From assembly GCF_000003815.2 (NCBI RefSeq), contig NC_049994.1, forward strand, positions 17,988,452 through 18,017,755: 29,304 nucleotides of DNA, written 5' to 3'. This document shows, one piece after another, positions 18,134 to 26,864 of the stretch. The stretch is from Branchiostoma floridae. Its lineage: Eukaryota; Chordata; Leptocardii; Amphioxiformes; Branchiostomatidae. The notes below the pieces were generated by a model. The model had not been told where the DNA came from. It ran no database searches and saw only the letters and a list, made by a program, of their open reading frames with translations. The stretch's first letter is position 1. Each line of letters starts with the position of its first letter. The position numbers and the translations under genes were made by a program.

Positions 18134-18177
18134 GATAGATAGATAGATAGATGGAGAGATAGATAGATAGATAGATG
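18133..18177 (+). repeat. (GATA)n microsatellite
   Basis: Short GATA array directly at the 5' truncation point of the LINE fragment. Confidence 0.95.
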
Positions 18178-18494
18178 GTTCATTGCGCAACATTTGCATC
18201 AGAGACAATGTGTGACAATGTATATACAACAAAAGGTACAGTCACTTGAATACTACACATTAACGTTATATTATAACAATTTCAGTAACTACAATACTAG
18301 TGGATTAAACAGTAGGTAATAAAGGGAACTATAACATACATCAGATTGAATATATCTATGCTACTAGCGACATAATATTTGTCAAAAGTTATTCAGGACT
18401 GGTACAGTTTCTTTCGTGCATGACGTGATAAATGTATTGACCTAGGTGGATAGATATGGAGTCATGACATGATAGTACATTGAAGGTATCACCA
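18178..18494. other. AT-rich intergenic, nothing recognised
   Basis: I see no reading frame with a known domain, no inverted ends and no match to other parts of the window. Confidence 0.5.
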
Positions 18495-18502
18495 CTTGCG
18501 TG

Positions 18503-18920
18503 TAGTGGTGCGTACCTAAAGCCCGGACTTGGAATTGGACCTAAAATGTTTTAAAAAAAAAAACTAAATGTCCGGAGCCAAGTCCGGACTTGCAAAAAGC
18601 AATCTGTCACTTATATTCCTTTTTTTTTGTTCTAAACCATTTAAAACCTTCCATAGACAGTGAAATTTGCACTGAGACCAAAAACGTTTCGTGTTTACAC
18701 TGGCTGTATATAATTTTCATGTATTTTTTACATTGTATTTCAATTCATAACATGCAATTTTATATGCACCATCCCCCCTCCCCCTCAAAAAAAAAAAATT
18801 CTAGTGCACATAATATGCAATGATGGGTTCAGGTCCGGACTTAAAGTCCGAACCTGAACCTGAACTGCTGGACTTGAATCCGGACCTGAACCTGAATATG
18901 AGTTTAGGTACGCACCACTA
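18503..18920. mobile_element. hAT-like MITE (TAGTGGTGCGTACC ends, GTCCGGAC word)
   Basis: Perfect 18-bp inverted ends TAGTGGTGCGTACCTAAA and a perfect 8-bp target duplication CTTGCGTG (18495-18502, 18921-18928), which indicates a hAT-type element. Inside both ends the words GTCCGGACTT and CTGAACC recur. Confidence 0.9.
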
Positions 18921-18949
18921 CTTGCGTGTTGTAGAGAGAAAAAATCCAC

Positions 18950-19800
18950 CACACTTGGAGTTTCATCCAGGTGTGAGTGGATCAAATCTTGTTCCGGATT
19001 AAACAGTTTGTATTTACTGTGCAATACTGGTGGGTTTAAGGCCGGTTTATCTGACAGTTTATGTTTTGAATAATGGTTTATTTGGTTCATGACATGTACA
19101 GATTGGCAGCGTGATAACACTAGGTTCTGAATTGCTCTTGTATTTACCTCACGTTACCCTAACAAACTTAACAGGGACACATATGTCAAGCGTGTTAAAA
19201 TATTTAAAATATACCTATGTTGGATTGAGCGATAAAATCAACAGATAAGGTATAAAAAACGCAGTTTATGAGTTTAGTATTCGGACGATGAGCGGAATTG
19301 TACTGTTTTTATACCGCTCCGTTCTGGCACTGATAGTGGTCAATTTGCTTTGTGATCTGGTGAGTCGCCCACTGGTTTCACCTCGGGTTGGTAGCCTGGT
19401 ATCCAGCCGTAATATAGCTCCCGAGTCTCAAGAGGAGAGAAGAGACTCGGGAGCTTTATTACGGCTGGATACCAGGCTACGGGTTGGTGGAAGCCACTTT
19501 CTGAATGTTCTGGATTTGTTGTACGAAACAAAGCAAATGGTGTTACCCTTAAGGAGGTTGGAATTGATTCTCGTGGTTGGTGATTCTGATCTTACATTTT
19601 TGTGAGATTTAAACGAAACTTAACTAACTTTTTGATACTGATATTTTTCTGGTTTCGCTTGTATTCGCATTCTAGACATCTGCATATTTATTTGTTGTAA
19701 ATATTTCGTTATGTTTGTGAAAGAAGCAATATTGTTTCCAATGTAAATGTGATAGTTCTCATTGACTTAATGTTGAAAAACGCTGGCGTTTTAGTGTAAC
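18950..19800 (+). repeat. Duplicated 3' flank, unit 2 copy
   Basis: Segments 18970-19046, 19510-19600 and 19640-19800 align in order with 24330-24405, 24415-24490 and 24880-25030 (for example GTGGATCAAA, GGTTTAAGGCCG, ACGAAACAAA, TTTTCTGGTTT). Between the first two segments unit 2 has about 460 bp not seen in unit 3. No conserved reading frame is evident, so this is noncoding flank of the duplicated unit. Confidence 0.65.
19392..19479. mobile_element. 88-bp hAT-like foldback MITE
   Basis: Arms of 38 bp pair at 37 of 38 positions (start TAGCCTGGTATCCAGCC) around a 12-nt loop. A perfect 8-bp duplication CGGGTTGG (19384-19391, 19480-19487) flanks it. Confidence 0.9.
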
Positions 19801-19833
19801 GAATCCTCTTAAGGACTCGTTCCTGTATTACTC

Positions 19834-19873
19834 CAAGGAGGTTTAAAAAAATCGGATTTTTTTAACCTCCTTG
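19834..19873. mobile_element. 40-bp micro-palindrome with 7-bp target duplication
   Basis: CAAGGAGGTTT and its near complement, flanked by ATTACTC at 19827-19833 and 19874-19880. The ends match those of the element at 6012 (CAAGGAG to CTCCTT). Confidence 0.75.
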
Positions 19874-20108
19874 ATTACTCCTAGTGGGTTAAAGAGATCC
19901 AAGCCAAAAAATGAACAGCTGCATGGACGCGAGTTTTTAGCGGTGAGAAATTCCCTTTTAGACAGCGGAACTGATTTCAAAAGTTAGATTGTTGAAAGTT
20001 TTTACCCAGGAACAACAAGAATGGACTCTTCCAGAACACCCCTACCTATGTAAAATGGACTGGTCTATGTGACCAATTTCCCATTCCTATTGCTAAAGCT
20101 ACCTCTAT

Positions 20109-20460
20109 ACCAAATTCCAGATCAGTTGGGTATCTCATGACATAGGAAGTAAAAATATGCATTTTTGGTCAAATATGGCAAAAAAATCCCAAATTTAACA
20201 ATTTTAAGTAATGCACACCATAAGTGTGAATGTTTTTCTGTGGGCACATACCGTACACACCCTCATACCAAATTTCAGGTCATTTGGTTTTCATACAAAG
20301 GTACAGGAGCCATAACTATACATTTTTAGTCTAAAAATGGCAAAAATCCCAAAAGTCAATTTCATGTAATGTAAGCCAGAATCGAAAATAACGTACTATG
20401 GGCACATGCCCTATACACCTTCACACCAAATGTCAGGTCATTTGGTCTTAATAGGGGAGG
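20109..20460 (+). repeat. 158-bp tandem repeat, just over two copies
   Basis: The word ACCAAATTTCAGGTCATTTGG or a variant recurs at 20109, 20267 and 20425, exactly 158 bp apart. Diverged intervening sequence shares ATGGCAAAAA, AATCCCAAA and GGGCACAT. No coding potential. Confidence 0.8.
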
Positions 20461-20513
20461 GCATTTATATAATTAGTCGCCCCTCACGGTCTTGAATCTG
20501 TCAAGAATACTTT

Positions 20514-21032
20514 GGCCACAGCAAGTAAATTTTATGGATGACATCCTCTGCAAACTGCAAAAATAATGAGATAGGGCGAAAAAAAAACAAGACGGGTAAA
20601 AAAAAATAAGATGACAAATTTTCAAAATAGACACCATAAACGTTGTAACAGAATTGAAGTGACAAAATATGGCATCACAACCAACAAGGCATTCATGATC
20701 ATTCATTCCTGTATTCAAGAAATGCACTTGTGTAATAAAAGTGACACTAGTGTGGTAGACTGGTATCACTAACCATGTTTGGCAACTACACTCATGACTT
20801 CAATATTGGTGCCACACTTGCAACAATCCAGCAAGTTTCACCTCTGCAACTACAGTCAATGCTACCTATCTAGTGTTAATTCTATATACAATTATTTGTT
20901 TACAACACAACCCATTTACCCATTTTGGTCTACCATCCCTGAAGAAGAAATAAAATCTTGTTTTTTTTTCTGAAATCAGGCGAAAATTAATGAGCGCGCG
21001 GATGTCATCCATAAAATTTACTTGCTATGGCC
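20514..21032. mobile_element. Inverted-repeat element with GGCCACAGC ends
   Basis: Starts GGCCACAGCAAGTAAATTTT and ends with its complement; about 32 of 33 terminal bases pair. The GGCC terminus resembles Harbinger-type MITEs, but the flanking bases (TTT and TAA) do not give a clear target duplication. Confidence 0.7.
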
Positions 21033-21191
21033 TAACCAAATATATTCACTTTTCTTGTCTCTTGCACGCACAAATCAGTTGTTTATTATGTTCCTCGGTG
21101 TTGTTTATAATTTTACCTTTGTTTATTTTTTCGCACTTTTGTTACACCATTCACACTGCTTATAATCCCGGACACATGGACTGAGCATTAG

Positions 21192-21368
21192 TATAGAAGA
21201 AGAAACCCCTTAACGTGCAGGCAGTAGCCACTAAAATGATTTGGATAAACAGGAAAGCATGTTGACCTTTAACCTAGAACATATTTACCTCTGACCCCTG
21301 ATACGACGGAAAGGAAAAACTGCCCGAGTCCCGGTTTACGCGAGGAGAAAAACCATCGTAGAAAACAG
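21192..21368 (+). other. Core promoter and noncoding exon 1 region of zinc-finger gene 3
   Basis: TATAGAAG at 21192 and AACGTGCAGGCAG at 21212, then the duplicated exon 1 with GATTTGGATAA, CTCTGACCCCTGATAC, CGACGGAAAGG and CCCGGTTTACG, ending AAAACAG/GTAAGG. It aligns nearly colinearly with 14329-14539. Confidence 0.65.
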
Positions 21369-21494
21369 GTAAGGCTAAACAGCGAGCAACCGAGTATTTC
21401 TATATCGAGTGTAAGAGTTTGAGGATATTTCTGTGGAAGAAAATCCACAGTAAGGCGATAATGTATAGGGTTTGTAAACGAGTACGGTAGAATT

Positions 21495-21520
21495 GAAGGG
21501 GGAGGGGGGCGAATCCAAAC
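21495..21520 (+). promoter_or_regulatory. Conserved G-rich block in intron 1, unit 3
   Basis: 26 bp starting GAAGGGGGAGGGGGGC, identical to 26251-26276 in unit 4 and 127 bp from the donor. Confidence 0.55.
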
Positions 21521-21850
21521 ATTCGTGCAGTTCCTCGCCAGCTCAGCTATATGTGCGTCATGCTTCAAGCAAAGTGACCTTTTTGAGAGACTGGGATGAT
21601 ATTAAAATGTCACATTGATTGTAAGATGTTAGAATATATAAAAAAAAAAAATTGGAAACACCTCCTAGACTGAAAAGACTAGTTACTAGTGAAACTGTTA
21701 TGTAAACTCATCAATGGAAGTTGAAGAAATAGACTTTACTTGGCAATGACATCACCTACTTGTGCGTTTTATCTTCATCTTAAGTACTAGAACTCCCTAA
21801 TGACGCCATCAGGGGCAACGAAGAGTGATGTAGGACAGGCCTTATTCATT

Positions 21851-22145
21851 CAGGGCTCGAAATACTTTTTTCTGCATACCTGCACTGATGCAGGTAACAC
21901 TGAACATTACCTGCACCAGACAAACTTTAGCTGCACACACTTTAGGAAGTATTTATGGATCATACTAGAACTGTTTAGGAACCATTTGCTATTGTTATAC
22001 ATATATTGCTCTTTTATACTTGATAGGTGATAAAACCCAGTACATGGACCAGTGCAGGTTAGGTGCAGGTAGACACCAGAAATACCTGCACAGCTCCAAT
22101 TTTACCTGCACAAACACGTATATGCAGGTGGTATTTCGCGCCCTG
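21851..22145 (-). mobile_element. hAT-like MITE B4 (TGCAGGT word) in intron 1 of gene 3
   Basis: Ends are CAGGGCTCGAAATAC and GTATTTCGCGCCCTG, and the body matches the reverse complement of B2 at 8154. The flanking 5-mers TCATT and TAGTT agree at only three positions, so the duplication has decayed. It sits at a different place in intron 1 from B3 in gene 2. Confidence 0.8.
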
Positions 22146-22314
22146 TAGTTGTTTACTAGAATATTGATGAGATAAAATACCATTTAAAACTTTATAACCG
22201 TACACAAAAATAAAGCCCTTACCATCAAGCTTTCGATCAGTCCTCTGATCCTTTTCAAGTTGTAATGGCCCAAAGCCTATGTCACACATTCAGACCGGAA
22301 GTGTGATGTCAGCA

Positions 22315-22374
22315 AAGGGTCAAAGGTGCTTAGAGATGGGGGCTGATACTGACTTCCAAGCACCTTTGACCCTT
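22315..22374. repeat. Hairpin with 17-bp perfect arms
   Basis: AAGGGTCAAAGGTGCTT and its exact complement, separated by 26 nt. Each arm contains GGGTCAAAGGT, which resembles a DR1 nuclear-receptor site. It lies in intron 1 of gene 3; origin unknown. Confidence 0.85.
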
Positions 22375-22685
22375 GAACACATAATGTTGAACTTACATTT
22401 GACTATATTGATTGGTGATGAAAACATTTCTCTTCATCTTGCAGTAGAATTTAGTCATTTTAATGTATGTAAAAAGATCAAAACGATACTTAGTGTAGCA
22501 ATTTTCTCCAACAAAATTGTGACATTTGACTTTTGAGTAAAACAACATTTTCTAGATTACTAGTAGGTTGCATTTTTAATTGTATAACCAGATAAAATGA
22601 TAACTCAAAATAGAGCAAACTATAGTATAGATTTTCAGTATCATGATCAATGACTTAAAATTATTATTTTTTATTTTCCCATAAG
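22375..22685 (+). other. Intron 1 (3' part) of zinc-finger gene 3
   Basis: AT-rich, with blocks shared with intron 1 of gene 2 (AACATTT, AACTCAAAAT, GTATCATGAT.AATGACTT), ending at a TTTTCCCATAAG acceptor. Confidence 0.6.
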
Positions 22686-22692
22686 GTTGGAC

Positions 22693-23487
22693 ATGGCGAC
22701 GGCAGGACATGGGTCTCCCACCAGAGTAGAGCAGAACTGCCATGATGGGTCTCTCACCGGGGTTCCCCAGGTGGACTGCAACAATGCTGAGGACCAGACA
22801 GCAGCACAAACGGTCAACATGAAAACCGCTGTTGAGAAAACCTTCACGTGTGGGGAGTGTGGATACAGCACATCACGCAAGACTAACTTTTCTGTACATA
22901 TGAGCCTCCATACTGAAGATTGGACCAGCTTGAAGCAACAGGAAGCAAAACACGCGAGCAAGAAACCCTATATGTGTGGGGAGTGTGGGTACAGAGCAGT
23001 TACAAAGTCTCAACTATCTAAACATATGAGAATCCATACAGGTGAAAGACCCTACAAGTGTGACCAGTGCGACTATTCTGCATCACGGAAATCTACCTTA
23101 GATGACCATAAAGCAAAACACAGTGGTGAGAAACCCTACATGTGTGGGGAGTGTGGGTACAGGACAGCTCAAAGGTCAACCTTGTGTGATCATATGAGAA
23201 CCCATACCGGTGAGAAACCCTACATGTGTGGGGAGTGTGGATACAGGGCTGCTCAGAAGGCTCATTTATCTGGACACATGAAAACCCATACAGGAGAAAA
23301 ACCCTACAAGTGTGACCAGTGTGACTATTCTGCTGCGCGGAAATGCAATTTAGACAAGCATATAGCTGCAAAACATAGTAGTGAGACACGTAACATGTGT
23401 CACAAGAAAACAAAAAATTCTGCCTTGTCTGATTCGGAACACATTAGAACCCTCTTGGGGGAAACTCCTACAACTATGACAGTGTGA
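22693..23487 (+). CDS. C2H2 zinc-finger protein, gene 3 of 4 (6 intact fingers)
   Basis: Predicted 264-residue DNA-binding protein. The ATG at 22693 is chosen because [10 protein letters not shown] aligns with genes 1 and 2; the upstream TTG is not needed. The module runs to about residue 45 and the first finger Cys is residue 53. Six complete fingers are present. Between fingers 1 and 2 the stretch TEDWTSLKQQEAKHASKKP is what remains of a CDQC-type finger with its zinc-binding half deleted. The end, ETRNMCHKKTKNSALSDSEH, is a degenerate finger, and the frame then stops; recognisable fingers continue beyond in broken frames. The paired CGEC/CDQC pattern is less regular than in gene 2. It may be a truncated but expressed protein or an early pseudogene. 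Confidence 0.85.
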   Translation: MATAGHGSPTRVEQNCHDGSLTGVPQVDCNNAEDQTAAQTVNMKTAVEKTFTCGECGYSTSRKTNFSVHMSLHTEDWTSLKQQEAKHASKKPYMCGECGYRAVTKSQLSKHMRIHTGERPYKCDQCDYSASRKSTLDDHKAKHSGEKPYMCGECGYRTAQRSTLCDHMRTHTGEKPYMCGECGYRAAQKAHLSGHMKTHTGEKPYKCDQCDYSAARKCNLDKHIAAKHSSETRNMCHKKTKNSALSDSEHIRTLLGETPTTMTV

Positions 23488-23905
23488 CTATTCTGCATCA
23501 CCGAAGTCGACCATATAAAATGACCATATAGCATCAGAACACAGCAATGACTCATGAATGAGGAACCCTACATGTGTGCGGAGTGTGGGTACAGGACACG
23601 GTGTAAGTTTGGCTTATCCTGTCATATGAGAATCCATATAGGAGAAAAAAACTACATGTGTGGGGAGTGTGGATACAGAACATCCAGGAAGTCTCACTTA
23701 TACAAATCCATACCGATGAAAACATACCGATGTAAAACCCTTCAAGTGTGACTTGTGCGACTTTGCTACAGTTCACAAATCTCACCTACCAAAACACAAG
23801 ACAATCCACACCGAAGCAACTAACAACTCTGCATGTGGACTCATGTGGATTTTGGCAGTGCCTGTTTCAAGTAAGACCGCAACACCGAAAGACTCATGAA
23901 AAGGT
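23488..23905 (+). pseudogene. Decayed C-terminal fingers of gene 3
   Basis: Contains a broken CDQC-type finger with in-frame stops (23488-23545), then two readable fingers from 23554 (EEPYMCAECGYRTR and [12 protein letters not shown]). A frameshift near 23735 follows, with a CDLCDFATVHKSHLPKH finger beyond it and a PxHRKTHEK tail. At least three separate lesions are present. Confidence 0.85.
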
Positions 23906-23913
23906 GGCACTAC

Positions 23914-24180
23914 ATAGCCTCCGTTACAGTCTACAAACTAGGCAGTTGTTTTATTGGGGGAGGGGAGGGGGGCGTTAGTTTCTGATATTCAGCATTGGTT
24001 AGGTTCTCTTATGCCCGGCGGGGAAAGGTTGAGACGGGGCAAACTCCTTTCCACGGCAAACTCCCTTTCTTCTTATAAGAGAACATAGCCAACATTGAAA
24101 ATCGCAAACCAACGCCCCTCTCCCCCCCCCCCCCCCCCCCATAAAAAAACAGCCCCATTCATAGACTGCAACTGAGGCTA
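23914..24180. mobile_element. hAT-like foldback MITE with C19 run
   Basis: Ends TAGCCTCCGTTACAGTCT and AGACTGCAACTGAGGCTA are imperfect inverted repeats, and the arms continue for over 100 bp. Flanking GGCACTAC (23906-23913) and GGCAATAC (24181-24188) agree at 7 of 8 positions. One arm has a G-rich run and the other a run of 19 C (24122-24140). Confidence 0.8.
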
Positions 24181-24324
24181 GGCAATACTATGAACACCTA
24201 GCTCGGTTACTGCCATCCTTTTGGATAGCAGATAGCACGAAATATATGGAGGTAGTGGTTTAAGAGAAACTTTGAGCACCTTAAAGAACCCAACTTATCA
24301 AATAGGGTAGGGGTTTATCCCGCT

Positions 24325-25035
24325 GTGACATGGGTGGATCAAACCTTACAGTCATCCGCAGTTACGAAGCTTGTAGTTACTGTACAAAACTGGTGTGTTT
24401 AAGGCCGCTTACCAGTTGTGCGAAACAAAAGGGAAAGGCGTTACTCTCAAGCAAGCAGTTTGAATTCGATGTATGTCTGTTTCTTATCTTAGGCCACACC
24501 AATTTAATTTCTTGGTTCACAGATTTTTTCATAAAAAATATGGGGCGAAAGGGCGAAATAAAAATAAAAATTGTATAATGGTTGGGGTAAAGGTAACGGC
24601 TAATCCAAAACATAAAGAAAAAATTTTTCAGCTTGAAAAAAGTATAAAAACACTATTATTATACAGTAACAGCACCCGTATCCACACTTTAAGGAGCTTA
24701 TAATATAAAGGCCAATTCGCTACACCAGAAAGTTGGTGAATGGTTTCATTAATGGTGAAAATTTGCTGGGTGGTAATTTTTATTTTTATTTTTTTTTGCA
24801 AAAAAATAGGAGCGAGCGAATCCGTGAACCAAGGAATTAAATTGGTGTGGCCTTACAGTGTTCTAAAATTATGATGCTAATATTTTCTGGTTTTGCCAGC
24901 ATTGTCATTCCAGACGCCTACTTTTATTTGCTGTAAATAATCCTCCATGTTTGCAAAACAAGCAATGATGTTGCCAATGTCCTAGTTTATCAAGGTGCTA
25001 ACCCTTTAAAACGCTTGATTTTTAGAGTATTGGGA
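24325..25035 (+). repeat. Duplicated 3' flank, unit 3 copy
   Basis: Counterpart of 18950-19800. It is interrupted by the Harbinger-like element at 24492, which unit 2 lacks. AATAAA at 25108 lies just beyond and could serve as a poly(A) signal. Confidence 0.65.
24492..24852. mobile_element. Harbinger-like MITE with TTA target duplication
   Basis: Inverted ends GGCCACACCAATTTAATT (about 30 bp paired, one or two mismatches) flanked by TTA at 24489-24491 and 24853-24855. The paralogous flank in unit 2 has a single CTTACATTT at 19591, an empty site. TTA duplications are typical of PIF/Harbinger elements. Confidence 0.88.
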
Positions 25036-25590
25036 CCCTCTGTTATTGAATCATATAGTTCATTAGACCGTGTGATTTCACTTGTTCTTACAGCAGTATG
25101 GAAGTAGAATAAAGTAATTTGGTGTATTAATTGTGTTTGTCATCAATTATGCAAATAATTTCCCCATTTGCGTAAATTATTTTAGTGCATAATCTCTTGT
25201 CATGTCACCCAAATGACAGACGTACAGATTCAATGTTAAGAAAGAATCAGAAGGAGCGACACAGGGATATGCAGGCATTGGCCAATCAAAAGGAGCGAAA
25301 CATATGCCAGAGCAGAGGGAATAAGTACAGACTGCAAGGGGGGAATGGTGGCTCCTGTTTACACTGATAATTAGTTTTGTTGTTCTTTTTCTTTCGTGTC
25401 ATTACTACACTTATTTGTTGCTCTAAAAAAACCTTTACCATCTTGAAATAAAAAGTTTTGATCTAGAATAAAAAAAAAAATATTAACTTAAAATTCAAAT
25501 TTATAGAATGTACTAAATAAAGGGTGTATGTATTATAAAGGAATTTGTCGCTTAAATGGGTTAGTTTGGGTAGGCTATATGATAATAACG
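25036..25590. other. AT-rich intergenic, no supported gene
   Basis: Short frames only. Possible AATAAA signals occur at 25108 and near 25446. I see no repeats with defined ends. Confidence 0.45.
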
Positions 25591-25856
25591 TTAATGACTC
25601 GCCTGTTCGTCGGTATATGGTGCCATAATACCCCCCCTCACATGTAGCGAAAATCGATCGGACGACGAGTCTGCGACCTCTAAATTACGAGGAGGCATGA
25701 CCCTCACGGGAAGGGGGGAACTCTGCCATTTCTTCGTCGGCATCAGGGTCATGCCTCCTCGTAATTTATAACCACCTCACTCTGCGGTTTTATTCGGTGG
25801 TTATAGCAAAGGACCAGGCGTTATGACACCATATACACCTCGGGACAGGTCATTAA
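25591..25856. mobile_element. TTAA-bounded inverted-repeat element with internal hairpin
   Basis: Outer ends TTAATGACTCGCCTGT and ACAGGTCATTAA are imperfect inverted repeats. Further in, GGTATATGGTGCCATAA pairs with its near complement. A perfect 24-bp stem (25681-25704 with 25745-25768, start TAAATTACGAGGAGG) lies inside. TTAA at both edges is compatible with piggyBac-type insertion, which is not proven. Confidence 0.65.
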
Positions 25857-25941
25857 CCCTTAATTAAATCATAATTATAATGTGCGTCAGGTGTTTAAAC
25901 CGACAAACTTAAATTTAAATAACACAAACCCTGCCACTAGT

Positions 25942-26121
25942 AACGTGTTGATATAACCCTGTCACTTGTAACGTGTTGGCGGAGGTCAAAGTAATCTGGG
26001 TAATCAGGATCGAAAACTCACCTTTAACCCATTGTACATTCACCTCTGACCCCTTCTTACGACGGAAGAAGAAAGCTGCTCGAGGCCGAATTAGTGAGGG
26101 GAAAAGCATTATAGAAAGCAG
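25942..26121 (+). other. Promoter-proximal region and noncoding exon 1 of zinc-finger gene 4
   Basis: AACGTGTTG occurs twice (25942 and 25970), then AATCTGGGTAATCAGG, CACCTCTGACCCC and ACGACGGAAGAAG, ending AAAGCAG/GTACGA. It aligns with exon 1 of units 2 and 3. The donor is weaker (GTACGA). Confidence 0.6.
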
Positions 26122-26250
26122 GTACGACTTAACAGCGAAAAACTGAGTTAGTTTCTATTGAGTGTAAGAGTTTCAGATCATTTTTAGTAATAAAGACCGC
26201 AGTAATGTGGTAATCTTTAGGCCTTTGCCCGATGCGAATATGGTGGAAAT

Positions 26251-26276
26251 GAAGGGGGAGGGGGGCGAATCCAAAC
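26251..26276 (+). promoter_or_regulatory. Conserved G-rich block in intron 1, unit 4
   Basis: Identical over 26 bp to 21495-21520 and 130 bp from the donor, while the surrounding intron is only partly conserved. Confidence 0.55.
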
Positions 26277-26489
26277 GTACCTGCATACGTAAGTGCGAGC
26301 GTGCGTAGCATCTCTGTACGTTTGTAGGGGTACAATGTATGCACACCAGAGAATATATTTTTTTTTATTACAGTTCAGATAGTTACATTTTAGTAGGGTT
26401 TTAGATGGTACACTGATTGACAGTAGGGTGCTTGTGCAATCCAGTCTGGCTGCCATGGTATGGTATTTGAAAGTCATTGTGTTGTGTTG

Positions 26490-26582
26490 TTGTCAACAGT
26501 CCAGTCATCAGTTTATTCATTTATATTTTTCCATCATTTTATTGTGTTTTTGTCAATAAACCATTCGTCCATTCATTCATAA
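26490..26582 (+). mobile_element. LINE 3' end with CATTC-type tail
   Basis: TTGTCAATAAACCATTCG followed by TCCATTCATTCATA resembles the tailed LINE terminus at 3384. There is no coding remnant. It lies in intron 1 of gene 4. Confidence 0.45.
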
Positions 26583-26864
26583 TTTTCAGCTATCAAAACA
26601 TTTTCTTCATTTTGGGGGTGCAACCATTTGTAATGGATAAAAAAGTTCGAAGAAGCTTGGCTGTAACGTTCTGGTAAGCTCCTTGAAAGTAAAGCAGCAT
26701 TGCGGTTTGCTATGACACATACAAATGGTATGAAACATACCAAGTATGCATTAAGTTGCGACTGTAACGTTATATACTCAAGTTGGAACCTTTTTTCCTT
26801 CACTTTTAAGTTTAAGATGAACGACTTTCTGTAGTCATATCTTTAACTCTTCACCAGGCTAAAT

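Noticed and set aside
20473-20769. Minus-strand 98-codon frame
   Set aside because: It mostly lies inside the inverted-repeat element at 20514-21032 and has no recognisable domain.
24330-24578. 82-codon frame in the unit 3 flank
   Set aside because: The homologous unit 2 flank does not preserve the frame, and its last part lies inside the Harbinger-like element.
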